Under the pieces are notes generated by a model. It was not told the DNA's origin. It was given only the letters and a program-made list of their open reading frames with translations, and made no database searches. Shown piece by piece: positions 56,510 to 64,000 of a stretch of 64,000 bases of DNA. Every line of letters begins with the position of its first letter. The stretch's first letter is position 1. Made by a program: the position numbers and the translations under genes. Source of the stretch: Methylopila turkensis (GTDB lineage: Bacteria; Pseudomonadota; Alphaproteobacteria; Rhizobiales; Methylopilaceae); assembly GCF_027922325.1 (NCBI RefSeq), contig NZ_BSFL01000001.1:496001-560000 (forward strand), given 5' to 3'.

Positions 56510-58180
56510 TCAGCCCACCAGCGCCGAGCCGTCGCAGCGCAGGCCGCGGACGGTGACGTCGGCCTCGCCGACCGCCAGTCCAAGCGTCTGGAGCAGCGTG
56601 TTCAGCACGGGGTCGATCAGCGCGCCGACCGGCGCGAGGGTGAGCTTCAGCAGCGACTCGAGCGCGTCGCCGGTGAGGCCGAGCCCGAGGAAGCCGAGCA
56701 CGCTCACGTTGACCTTCAGCCCGCCGACCAGCGTGGCCAGCGTGGTTTGCGCCGCGTTCGTGGTCTTCACCGACTTCATGGCGCCGGCCGCGATGTCGTC
56801 ATAGGAGAAGACCAGCGGCGTCGGCGCGACGTTGGTCGCCGCCGCATGCGCCTCGGCCGTCGCCCGGACCAGACCGAGCACGTTCAGCAGCGTCGCCGGA
56901 TTCATCTGCGGATTGGCGGAAAAGCCCGACCAGCCGGAGGCGCTGGCCGGCTCGCCGACCCACATCTCGGTGAGAGCCGGGGTGGCCTGCACCGTGACCC
57001 GGCCGTCGAGCCGGGGCTGCCGCCCGCAGGAGATCGCCGAGATGCGCGCCTCCGCCGCCGCGAGATCGACCGCAATCGGCAGGTTGATCACCCGGCCCAG
57101 CAGCGCGCCGGAGCCGCCGACCTGGGCCGCGAGCCGCAGCCGGGTCTGCGCGGTGCGTACGACGGTTCCCGCGCTCCCGATGGCGAGCCAGGGCGAGTTC
57201 TGCGGCCGCTCGCCGATGTCGATCGTCGCGGTCAGGCCAAGGAGGCCCGGAATCTGCGCGCCGAGATCGAGCGCGATCTGGTTCGCGCCGTTCGCCGCCT
57301 GGGCGGCGACGTTGAGCAGGTCGAGCGCGGACACGCCCGCCGACAGGGCGGAGGTCGCGTCGCCGATGGCGAGCCGGGCGTAGTCGCCGAGGCTGATGAG
57401 CTTCGTCATGTCGACGAGCCTGGTGACGTCGGCGGCAGCCGCGACCCGTCGGAGCGCAGCCGAAACCGACGACGAGCCCTGCGCCACGTCCGCCATCGCC
57501 GAGATCAGGTCGGTCGCGCGGACCCGCGCCGACAGCACGTCGCCGTAGGTCCCCGCCGTGACGTTGACGCGGGCGCCGAGCGCGGTCAGCAGCGGCGTGA
57601 CCTCGACTTTCGCGGAGGCGAGCGCGTTGTGGTCCATCACGCTGAGCGAGACCGAACCGCCGAGCAGCTTCGACAGCAGCGCGTTGACGACGCCGCCGTT
57701 GAGCGAGGCGAGACGCGAGCCGATCGAGAACGAGGCGAGCTGGGTGCTGGCGGCCACGCCCGCGGATCGCACCACGAGACTGTTCTGCGACAGGAACGCT
57801 TTGGCGAAGTAGAAGGACGCGTCGACGCCGATCTCCACCTTCGCCGCGTTGTAGGGCGTCGTCCCGGCCCTGAACCGGCCGCCGGACGCGGTGCGGGGGT
57901 CGGGCGTGTACTGGCCGAGCGTGAGGCGAAACTCTCGCGGCCCGGCGACCCCGTTGGCGGCGAGCGTCGCGCGGGCCGCGCGTTCGGCGTTGGCGAGATC
58001 GCTCGCGGCGGCGAGCGCCGCGAGGTCCACCGCGCTCTGCGCTTTCCTGCGGTCGAGATAGATGCTGGCGGCGTCGATGCTCACTGCGAGCAGGCCTGCG
58101 GCGCAGAGGCAGAGCGCCGCCACCAGCACGGCGACCGCCCCGCCCTCGTCGCGCCGGAACCGCCGCGCTAGGGCGCGCAT
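56510..58180 (-). CDS. TadG-like pilus/secretion-associated protein
   Basis: A 556-residue protein with a TadE/G-type N-terminus: a basic start, then DEGGAVAVLVAALCLCAAGLLAVSIDAASIY, where the helix resembles a prepilin-like segment, followed by LDRRKAQSAVDLAALAAA, the family's conserved pattern. The rest is a large periplasmic, Ala/Leu/Val-rich domain of unknown fold, with one Cys pair near the end (ISCGRQPRL and GLRCDG). It follows the TadE-like gene directly (stop and start nearly touch), so the two are a minor-pilin-like pair. No Flp pilin or Tad ATPase is in the window. Confidence 0.8.
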   Translation of the reverse strand: MRALARRFRRDEGGAVAVLVAALCLCAAGLLAVSIDAASIYLDRRKAQSAVDLAALAAASDLANAERAARATLAANGVAGPREFRLTLGQYTPDPRTASGGRFRAGTTPYNAAKVEIGVDASFYFAKAFLSQNSLVVRSAGVAASTQLASFSIGSRLASLNGGVVNALLSKLLGGSVSLSVMDHNALASAKVEVTPLLTALGARVNVTAGTYGDVLSARVRATDLISAMADVAQGSSSVSAALRRVAAAADVTRLVDMTKLISLGDYARLAIGDATSALSAGVSALDLLNVAAQAANGANQIALDLGAQIPGLLGLTATIDIGERPQNSPWLAIGSAGTVVRTAQTRLRLAAQVGGSGALLGRVINLPIAVDLAAAEARISAISCGRQPRLDGRVTVQATPALTEMWVGEPASASGWSGFSANPQMNPATLLNVLGLVRATAEAHAAATNVAPTPLVFSYDDIAAGAMKSVKTTNAAQTTLATLVGGLKVNVSVLGFLGLGLTGDALESLLKLTLAPVGALIDPVLNTLLQTLGLAVGEADVTVRGLRCDGSALVG

Positions 58181-58181
58181 C

Positions 58182-58649
58182 TCAATAGCCCCCGCGCTGG
58201 ATCGAGGCGGAGCGCACGATCGTCTTCGTCGGCAGCGGCACCAGGCCGCCGAAACTCCAGATCGCAAGCGCCGAGGCGTCGTAGGCGACCTGCACCTCGA
58301 ACAGGTCGGCGTTGGCCGGCGAAGGCCGCGCGGTGACCGTCGCCCGCGCCGGATCGAGCAGGACGTAACTGCCCGCGGAGGCTGCGACCCGGTCGCTCGC
58401 GAGCTGGGCGCGCTCGGCGTCGGAGAGCCCGGCGACGGAGGCGCGGGCGGCGTCCGCCGCGAGCTGCTGCACGCTGTTCGCGAGGCCGAAATAGAGCCCG
58501 TAGGCGACGACGCCCGCGATCATCATCAGAAGCACCGGCGCGAGCAGCGCGAACTCCACCGCCGCGGCGCCGCGGGCGTCGCGCAGCCGCGCTTTTAGGG
58601 AGCAGGCCTGGGCTCGGTTGGGACGTGCGGCGGGCGGCACGATGCGCAT
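58182..58649 (-). CDS. TadE-like pseudopilin
   Basis: A 155-residue protein with the TadE signature RGAAAVEFALLAPVLLMMIAGVVAYGLYF (the glutamate in the hydrophobic segment is typical), followed by a periplasmic domain. GLANSVQQLAADAARASVAGLS is family-like. The exact start is uncertain: ATG 58649 is used, while GTG 58640 has a better-placed AGGGG. It is followed by the TadG-like gene. Confidence 0.83.
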   Translation of the reverse strand: MRIVPPAARPNRAQACSLKARLRDARGAAAVEFALLAPVLLMMIAGVVAYGLYFGLANSVQQLAADAARASVAGLSDAERAQLASDRVAASAGSYVLLDPARATVTARPSPANADLFEVQVAYDASALAIWSFGGLVPLPTKTIVRSASIQRGGY

Positions 58650-58854
58650 CCCCTGAGTTGCGCGCAGAAGCGCACGCACGCCTATTGCGCGCCCGCGGTC
58701 GCTAACGAGACAGGGGCGTCAACGTGGTAACGGAAACCGTTATCGATATTTTCGGGAGCCGCCCGCGGCGGCCGCCTTGCGCCCGAGATTGCCGCGCGGC
58801 GCCCGGTGCGGTAGGGAGCCCGCACTCCCGCAAGCCCGGACCGCCTGAACGCCC

Positions 58855-60360
58855 ATGACCGCCCGCCGCACCGACCTCACAGCCCCCCGCACGCCGCGCG
58901 GCTTCGCCGACCGCGGCGCGGCCGAGCTCGCCGCGACCCGGTCCATGGTCGAGAAGATCCGCAAGGTCTACGAGCTCTGGGGCTTCGACGAGGTCGAGAC
59001 GCCGTTCCTCGAATACACCGACGCGCTCGGCAAGTTCCTGCCCGATCAGGACCGCCCGAACGCCGGCGTGTTCTCGCTGAAGGACGACGACGACCAGTGG
59101 CTGTCGCTGCGCTACGACCTGACGGCGCCGCTCGCCCGCCATGTGGCGGAGAACTTCCAGAAGCTCGCGAAGCCCTACCGCAGCTACCGTTTCGGCCCGG
59201 TGTTCCGCAACGAGAAGCCCGGCCCCGGCCGTTTTCGCCAGTTCCTGCAGTTCGACGCCGACATCGTCGGCGCGGCGAGCGTCGCCGCCGACGCCGAGAT
59301 GTGCATGATGATGGCGGACACGCTGGACGCGCTCGGCTTGCGCGGGAAGTACGTCATCAAGGTCAACAACCGCAAGATTCTCGACGGCGTGATGGAGGCG
59401 ATCGGCCTCGGCGGCGAGGAGAACGCCGGCCGCCGGCTAACCGTGCTGCGCGCGATCGACAAGCTGGACCGGCTGGGCACTAAAGGCGTGAAGGCCCTTT
59501 TGGGCGAAGGCCGGGAAGATGAGAGTGGAGACTTTACGAAGGGTGCCGGGCTGGAAGCACCAGACATTGATAAGATACTTCAATTGCTAACTGCGGCTGA
59601 AGGCGGCGAGCTTATTTCGAGTGACAATCATTTTCAGACCTTGATGGGACGAACAAGCTCCTTAAACGACAATACAACATTTCATTCTGGAATCGTCGAG
59701 CTGATCGCTATCAGCGATATATGCAATAAAATTGGATATAATTCAGAACGCATACGCTTAGATTTCAGCGTCGTCCGCGGGCTCGAATACTACACCGGCC
59801 CGGTGTTCGAGGCCGAACTGACCTTCAAGATCGCGGGCGACGACGGAAAACCGATCCAGTTCGGCTCGGTCGGCGGCGGCGGGCGCTATGACGGGCTGGT
59901 CGGCCGCTTCATGGCCGAGGACGTTCCCGCCACCGGCTTCTCCATCGGCGTGTCGCGGCTGCAGGCGGCGCTCGCGGCGCTGAAAGGTCCGGACGAGGCG
60001 GCGAAGACCGCGGGGCCGGTGGTCGTGCTTGCGCTCGACCGCGACCGGATCGGCGACTCGATGGCGCTTGCGGCGCGACTGCGCGCGGAGGGCGTCGCGG
60101 CCGAAGTCTATCTCGGCTCGTCCGGCATGAAGGCGCAGATGAAATACGCCGACCGCCGCAAGGCGCCGGTCGTGGTGATCCAGGGCTCGGACGAACGCGA
60201 GAAGGGCGAAGTCACGCTCAAGGACCTGATCGAGGGCGCGAAAGCCGCCGCCGCGATCTCCGACCGCGCCGAGTGGACCGAAAGCCGCCCCGCGCAGGTC
60301 ACCGTGCCGGAAGCCCGGCTGGTCGAGGAAGTGAAGGCGATCCTGAAGCGGCACGGGTGA
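58855..60360 (+). CDS. hisS: Histidyl-tRNA synthetase (alphaproteobacterial type) with a low-G+C internal patch
   Basis: A 501-residue class II aminoacyl-tRNA synthetase. Motif 1 region is [16 protein letters not shown], motif 2 [32 protein letters not shown], and the HisA-type motif [17 protein letters not shown]. The anticodon-binding domain is at the C-terminus. The whole frame is open. Bases about 59480-59766 (residues about 209-304) have far lower G+C (35-48% per 60-base line at 59581-59760) than the rest (72% in the line at 59221) and use codons such as AAT, TTA and ATA that are otherwise rare here. This covers the insertion domain between motif 2 and the HisA motif. Confidence 0.96.
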   Translation: MTARRTDLTAPRTPRGFADRGAAELAATRSMVEKIRKVYELWGFDEVETPFLEYTDALGKFLPDQDRPNAGVFSLKDDDDQWLSLRYDLTAPLARHVAENFQKLAKPYRSYRFGPVFRNEKPGPGRFRQFLQFDADIVGAASVAADAEMCMMMADTLDALGLRGKYVIKVNNRKILDGVMEAIGLGGEENAGRRLTVLRAIDKLDRLGTKGVKALLGEGREDESGDFTKGAGLEAPDIDKILQLLTAAEGGELISSDNHFQTLMGRTSSLNDNTTFHSGIVELIAISDICNKIGYNSERIRLDFSVVRGLEYYTGPVFEAELTFKIAGDDGKPIQFGSVGGGGRYDGLVGRFMAEDVPATGFSIGVSRLQAALAALKGPDEAAKTAGPVVVLALDRDRIGDSMALAARLRAEGVAAEVYLGSSGMKAQMKYADRRKAPVVVIQGSDEREKGEVTLKDLIEGAKAAAAISDRAEWTESRPAQVTVPEARLVEEVKAILKRHG

Positions 60361-60383
60361 TCGACGTCCGACACCGATGACGC

Positions 60384-60478
60384 CGTCATGCCCGCGCCTT
60401 CGCGCGGGTATCCACGACTTGGGCGTCGAACTCAGCGCCACAGAAAGTCATGGATACCCGGCTTCGCCGGGCATGACG
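60384..60478. repeat. Dispersed palindromic element, CGTCATGCCCG family, copy 2
   Basis: It begins CGTCATGCCCGCGCCTTCGCGCGGGTATCCACGA and ends TGGATACCCGGCTTCGCCGGGCATGACG, so the outer ends are inverted copies with local hairpins. It fills the 129-base gap between the convergent genes hisS and tilS and may also stop transcription. Confidence 0.78.
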
Positions 60479-60489
60479 TTTCTCACGCG

Positions 60490-61476
60490 TCAACCCCGCC
60501 GCAGCGGCGCGGGCGACGTGCGGACGCCGCCGTCGGCCCAAACCACCTTGGCGCCGGCGAGCGTCGCGGCCCCGGCGGACTCGACCGTGATCCGCGTAAA
60601 GAGGCGCTCCAGCCGGTCGAGGCGGATCAGCCCGTCGCCCGCCGCCGCGATCGCGCGAGCGAGCAGGCGCAGGCGGATTTCGTCCGCGAGCCTCGCCCAG
60701 CCCGGCCCGAGGCGCGCACCGTCCCCCTCCCGTACGAAATGCTCCGCCGCCGCGGCGTCGACCGCGGCCTCCAGCGCGTCCTCGACCCGCGCCATCCGGG
60801 CCGCGAGCGCCCCGAGCCGCGCGGAGGTCAGGCCTTCCCGCTCCAGCACGTCGCGCGCCCCGCGAAGCCGCGCCCGCAGGTAGGCCGGGTCGGCGTTCAT
60901 GGCGTCCTCGGCCCAGCCGATCCCACGCTCCTGCAGGCTCGCGACCAGCCGCGCCTTCGGGGCGTAGAGCAGCGGGCGCAGGTGCGCGATCCCGCCCCGG
61001 TCCGCGCGCGGGCGCATGGCCGCGAGGCCGGCCGGGCCGCTGCCGGCGGCGAGCCGCATCAGCACCGTCTCGGCCTGGTCGTCGCGGGTGTGGGCGGTGG
61101 CGATCGCGTCGGCCCTGACCTCGCGGGCGTGCGCGAGCAGCGCGGCGTAGCGGGCCTCGCGCGCCCGCGCCTCGACGCCCGGCCCGGGCAGGATCGCGCC
61201 GGCGAGCCGCGCATGGGGCAAGCCGCGTTCGGCGCAAAGCCGCGTCACAGCGGCGGCCTCGTCCACGGCCTCCGCGCGCAGGCCGTGCGCCACGGTCGCG
61301 ACGGAAAGCTTCGGACCGCCCTCGCGACGCTCCCGCCACTCCGCGGCCAGAACCAGCATCGCGACCGAGTCCGCCCCGCCCGACACCGCGAGCACGACGT
61401 GACCGGCGCCGGCGAAGCCGGCGTCGAACAGCGCGTCGCATTCGGACGGCGTCAGGGATGAGGTCGCGTCGGTCAT
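60490..61476 (-). CDS. tilS: tRNA(Ile)-lysidine synthetase
   Basis: A 328-residue N-type ATP pyrophosphatase that makes lysidine at C34 of tRNA-Ile2. The PP-loop is VVLAVSGGADSVAMLVLAAEW at about residues 27-47, and TAHTRDDQAETVLMRLAAGSG is the second family signature. It is short: E. coli TilS is above 430 residues and carries C-terminal tRNA-binding domains that are missing here, so this is the catalytic core with a shortened linker. It lies downstream of cpoB, a usual order after pal, and is separated from it by a repeat. Confidence 0.94.
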   Translation of the reverse strand: MTDATSSLTPSECDALFDAGFAGAGHVVLAVSGGADSVAMLVLAAEWRERREGGPKLSVATVAHGLRAEAVDEAAAVTRLCAERGLPHARLAGAILPGPGVEARAREARYAALLAHAREVRADAIATAHTRDDQAETVLMRLAAGSGPAGLAAMRPRADRGGIAHLRPLLYAPKARLVASLQERGIGWAEDAMNADPAYLRARLRGARDVLEREGLTSARLGALAARMARVEDALEAAVDAAAAEHFVREGDGARLGPGWARLADEIRLRLLARAIAAAGDGLIRLDRLERLFTRITVESAGAATLAGAKVVWADGGVRTSPAPLRRG

Positions 61477-61579
61477 ACGCCGCCGGTTACGGAGGAGCCT
61501 CGCGCCAGATGACCTGAGCGCGGGCGCCGCGTCAGCCCCCGTTCGTCATGGAGACGCGCGGCCAGGGCGGAAAGCGCGC

Positions 61580-61667
61580 CGTCATGCCCGCGTCTTCGCG
61601 GGCATCCACAACTTTATCGGCGGCTCGACGCGGAAGTCGTGGACAGCCGGCTTCGCCGGGCGTGACG
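61580..61667. repeat. Dispersed palindromic element, CGTCATGCCCG family, copy 3
   Basis: It begins CGTCATGCCCGCGTCTTCGCGGGCATCCACAACTT and ends GTGGACAGCCGGCTTCGCCGGGCGTGACG, related to copies 1 and 2 but with a T-to-C change near the right end (GCGTGACG instead of GCATGACG). It sits between cpoB and tilS, inside an otherwise continuous operon. Confidence 0.75.
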
Positions 61668-61720
61668 CGAGCGCGACTGGCGGCGCGGCGATCGAGATGG
61701 GCGTCGGCAGGCGCGGAAGG

Positions 61721-62794
61721 TCAGCAGGCGATGCGCTTGAACTCGCGGTCGCTCTGGGAGCGGATGCGGCTGTACTTCTTGCCGGCCTCCGCGATGGTGG
61801 CGCAGGCCTCTTCCTTCTTGCCCATGCCGTTCAGCGACATGCCGAGCTTCAGCATGCTCTCCGGCGCCTTGGCCGACTGCGGCGCGTCCACATAAATCTT
61901 GTAGAAGCTGTCGGCGGCGTCGGTGTACTGCCGGCGCTGGTAGAGGCTCTCTCCCAGCCAATAGCGCGCTTCCGCGGCCTTCGGGTCGTTCGGGTTCGCG
62001 CGCAGGAACTCGCGGAAGGTCTGCTCGGCGAGTTCGTAGTCGCGGCGCTGCATGAAGCCGACGCCCATGTCGAACTGGTCGCGCGGGTCGCCGGTGCCGA
62101 CCGACATGCCGCCCTGCCCCTGCGATGCGCCGCGCGGCGGCAGCGCGCCGGTGGGGCCGGTCGCGGTGCGGTCGGGAGCCGCCGCGCCGGGCGGGGTGAT
62201 GCGCATCGGGCCGCTGGGGTCGTCGCCCGGGCCGTCGTCGATCAGGCCGCCGATCGAATCGCGCGGCGCGCCGAGATTGGAGGGGGCGGAGCCGAGGTTG
62301 GAAGGCGCCTGAGCCGGGCCGGCCGCGCCTGCGGTCGCGCCGCCGCCAGCGCCGGGAACCGCCGGGCCGGCGTCGCCGCGTCGGCCTGGCTTCGCCGCTC
62401 CGGCGCCGCCCTTGCCGCTCTCGAGGTCCTGGAAGCGGAACTCGGCGTCGCTCTGGAACCGCTTCTGGGTCTCTTCGCCGCGCTTGATCTGGAACCCCAG
62501 TTCCTCGATGCGGCCGTTGAGCTGGCGCATCTGGTTCTCCAGCCGGTCGAGCCGCACCGCGATGTCCGCCATCGACGACTGCGCCTGCTGCACGTTGGAG
62601 GACGGGCGCTCCTCGCGCCCGCCGCCGCCGAAGAAGGCGAGGCTGCGCTCGAGCCCGTCGACGCGACGTTCGATCCAGCCGCGCTCCTCGGCCGCCTCGG
62701 CGTCCAGGGCGAGCGCCGCGGTCATGGGCGCGCATGCGAGCGCGGCGCCAAGCGCGAAACGTCGGACGAGCGGGAAGCGCGGAGCGATGTGCAT
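61721..62794 (-). CDS. cpoB: Tol-Pal system protein CpoB (YbgF)
   Basis: A 357-residue periplasmic protein coordinating outer-membrane constriction with peptidoglycan synthesis. It has an N-terminal signal peptide (FALGAALACAPMTAALA), a coiled coil (MADIAVRLDRLENQMRQLNGRIEELGFQI), a long Gly/Ala/Pro linker and a C-terminal TPR domain (FDMGVGFMQRRDYELAEQTF, then RYWLGESLYQRRQYTDAADSFYKIY). The linker is longer than in E. coli. It follows pal by 120 bases, with a hairpin between. Confidence 0.93.
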   Translation of the reverse strand: MHIAPRFPLVRRFALGAALACAPMTAALALDAEAAEERGWIERRVDGLERSLAFFGGGGREERPSSNVQQAQSSMADIAVRLDRLENQMRQLNGRIEELGFQIKRGEETQKRFQSDAEFRFQDLESGKGGAGAAKPGRRGDAGPAVPGAGGGATAGAAGPAQAPSNLGSAPSNLGAPRDSIGGLIDDGPGDDPSGPMRITPPGAAAPDRTATGPTGALPPRGASQGQGGMSVGTGDPRDQFDMGVGFMQRRDYELAEQTFREFLRANPNDPKAAEARYWLGESLYQRRQYTDAADSFYKIYVDAPQSAKAPESMLKLGMSLNGMGKKEEACATIAEAGKKYSRIRSQSDREFKRIAC

Positions 62795-62869
62795 GGGGGC
62801 GGACGTTCCCAGCCGGATGTGAGCGATACGAGCCGCTTACGTCGTGAGTTCGGCTGAATTAGGGCTGTT

Positions 62870-62902
62870 TCCGCCGGCGGGCGCAAGACCCCCGCCGGCG
62901 GA
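62870..62902 (-). promoter_or_regulatory. Intercistronic hairpin between pal and cpoB
   Basis: A perfect 12-base stem (TCCGCCGGCGGG / CCCGCCGGCGGA) with a 9-base loop, beginning 12 bases after the pal stop. No T-run follows on the minus strand, so it is more likely to protect the abundant pal mRNA or partially terminate than to end the operon. Confidence 0.55.
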
Positions 62903-62914
62903 GACACTTATGCG

Positions 62915-63436
62915 TCAGTAGCCGGCGGAACCCTGCAGCGCGGTGACGGCGCGGCGGTTCTGCGACCAGCAGGAGATGTCGTCGCACACCGCGACCGGAC
63001 GCTCCTTGCCGTAGGACGTGGTGCGCACGCGGCCGGCCGAGACGCCGCGGGCCGCGAGGTAGTCGCGGGTGACCTGGCTGCGGCGGGCGCCGAGCGCGAA
63101 GTTGTACTCGCGCGTGCCGCGCTCGTCGGCGTGGCCCTCGATCAGGATGGAGTAGCGGGGATAGCGCGACAGCCACTGCGCCTGCTTGTCCAGCGTCGAG
63201 CGGGCGGTCGAGGTCAGCTCGGTCGAATCGGTCTCGAAGAACACGCGATCGCCGACGTTCACGACGAAGTCCTGCTGGCTGCCGGGAGGGCCGCCGCGGC
63301 CGCCCGCGCCATAGCCCCCGCCCGCGCCGTCCATCCCGTCGCCGGGCCCCTTCTTCGCGCAGGCCGCCAGAAGCAGCGTCGCGCAGATGGCGGCGGCGAC
63401 CTTGCCGCTTCCGCCCAAACGCATGGTACGCAACAT
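62915..63436 (-). CDS. pal: Peptidoglycan-associated lipoprotein
   Basis: A 173-residue outer-membrane lipoprotein linking the outer membrane to peptidoglycan in the Tol-Pal system. The signal peptide ends in the lipobox LLAAC with the lipidated Cys at residue 26. A Gly-rich linker follows, then an OmpA-like domain: VFFETDSTELTSTARSTLDKQAQWL, ILIEGHADERGTREYNFALGARRS and SYGKERP. AAGGAG lies 9 bases before ATG 63436, so longer starts are rejected. tolB is not directly upstream in this genome. Confidence 0.95.
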   Translation of the reverse strand: MLRTMRLGGSGKVAAAICATLLLAACAKKGPGDGMDGAGGGYGAGGRGGPPGSQQDFVVNVGDRVFFETDSTELTSTARSTLDKQAQWLSRYPRYSILIEGHADERGTREYNFALGARRSQVTRDYLAARGVSAGRVRTTSYGKERPVAVCDDISCWSQNRRAVTALQGSAGY

Positions 63437-63662
63437 CCCCGATGACTCCTTGTGGCTTTCGGTTGAGCGATCCATAGCATCCTCCCGGTTAACCGAAGGT
63501 TCCGTTAGGCTTAAAGAGCCGTTACGCCTCCGGCGCCGCGCGCGGCCTCACGTCGATCAGTCGCGGCGAAACATGACGCGGGCGTGGCCCGTCGCGCCGG
63601 GCCTGTCGATTGGGCGCGGCCTGAGTCCGCCGCGCCACAGCAGAGGGCGTGGGGCGGCCCCG

Positions 63663-64000
63663 TCAGCCGCCTTCGAGCGCCGGCGATCCGGCAGCGGCGG
63701 CGAGCAGGTCGACGTCGTCCTTGAGCTTGACGCCGGTGAGGCCGAGGCGCAGCGCCTCGCGGGCGAGCCAGGCGAGCTTGTCGGCGGCGAGCGCGTAGGA
63801 GAGGCCGCCGAGCCGGTGGACGTTGGAGATGCAGTTGCGCTCGCTGTCGCGGCGCCCGCGGCGGGGATCGAAGGTGAGGTAGACGCCGAGGCTCTCCGCG
63901 ACGCTGAGGCCCGGCCGCTCGCCGATCAGCACGGCAACGAGCTTCGCCTTGAGCCGCTCGCCGACCTCGTCGCCGAGCGCGACGCGGGCCTGCCGCGCCA
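63663..64000 (-). CDS. eutC: Ethanolamine ammonia-lyase small subunit, C-terminal part (5' end outside window)
   Basis: The last 112 codons of EutC, the light chain of the adenosylcobalamin-dependent enzyme splitting ethanolamine to acetaldehyde and ammonia. The visible segment has [42 protein letters not shown] (the conserved ERNC(I/V)SN motif) and LARE(A)[13 protein letters not shown] at the end. The frame stays open to the window edge. It runs in the same direction as pal but is separated from it by 226 bases. eutB would be expected further upstream. Confidence 0.93.
   Translation of the reverse strand, partial: ARQARVALGDEVGERLKAKLVAVLIGERPGLSVAESLGVYLTFDPRRGRRDSERNCISNVHRLGGLSYALAADKLAWLAREALRLGLTGVKLKDDVDLLAAAAGSPALEGG

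Overview
The window is about 70% G+C and densely coded. Gene content and order point to an alphaproteobacterium of the Hyphomicrobiales (Rhizobiales). The markers are uvrC-pgsA-moaD-moaE, a cysQ/DUF4170/DUF374/waaA/lpxK lipid A block, small families such as DUF2093, DUF4170 and DUF6101, the alphaproteobacterial type of HisS, and clustered pal-cpoB-tilS. The genus cannot be fixed from the sequence alone. No rRNA, tRNA, CRISPR array, insertion sequence or prophage was recognised.

Layout. Positions 1-5 kb hold the end of uvrC, phospholipid synthesis (pgsA), molybdopterin synthase (moaD, moaE), an unknown membrane protein and an SGNH-type hydrolase. From 5-13.7 kb come csaA with a TetR-like regulator, a large catalase (katE), a FecA-like TonB-dependent receptor, proC, a YbjN protein and ubiK. 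From 14-19 kb there is a cytochrome b561, a DUF2093 protein and the minus-strand lipid A/Kdo operon. From 19.4-24 kb are a DUF6101 protein, an ammonium transporter followed by a 55-residue membrane protein, ubiA followed by a 42-residue membrane protein, and ribF. From 24-34 kb are ileS, lspA, a repeat-bearing secreted protein, a catalytic plus non-catalytic M16 peptidase pair, and gluconate uptake and kinase. From 34-45 kb are mutL, a PAS-GGDEF protein bracketed by two paralogous membrane proteins, a fused membrane/spermidine-synthase-like protein, rsmD, an RluB-type pseudouridine synthase with a very long repetitive tail, tadA and small membrane proteins. From 45-58.7 kb are a patatin, a DASS transporter, xseA, a cupredoxin, purD, a HAD protein, a degenerate EAL protein, a CopZ-like protein, a sigma-54 activator, an FAD oxidoreductase and a TadE/TadG pair. 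From 58.8-64 kb are hisS, tilS, cpoB, pal and the C-terminal part of eutC.

Most of the window is housekeeping. The accessory interest lies in mosaic and repeat events. One is a low-G+C patch inside hisS. Another is a palindromic element translated inside ileS, with five intergenic relatives of similar design plus one inverted pair of a different element. A third is the 38-residue tandem repeat in the pseudouridine synthase tail. The paralogue pair around the diguanylate cyclase is the best candidate for an uncharacterised functional unit.
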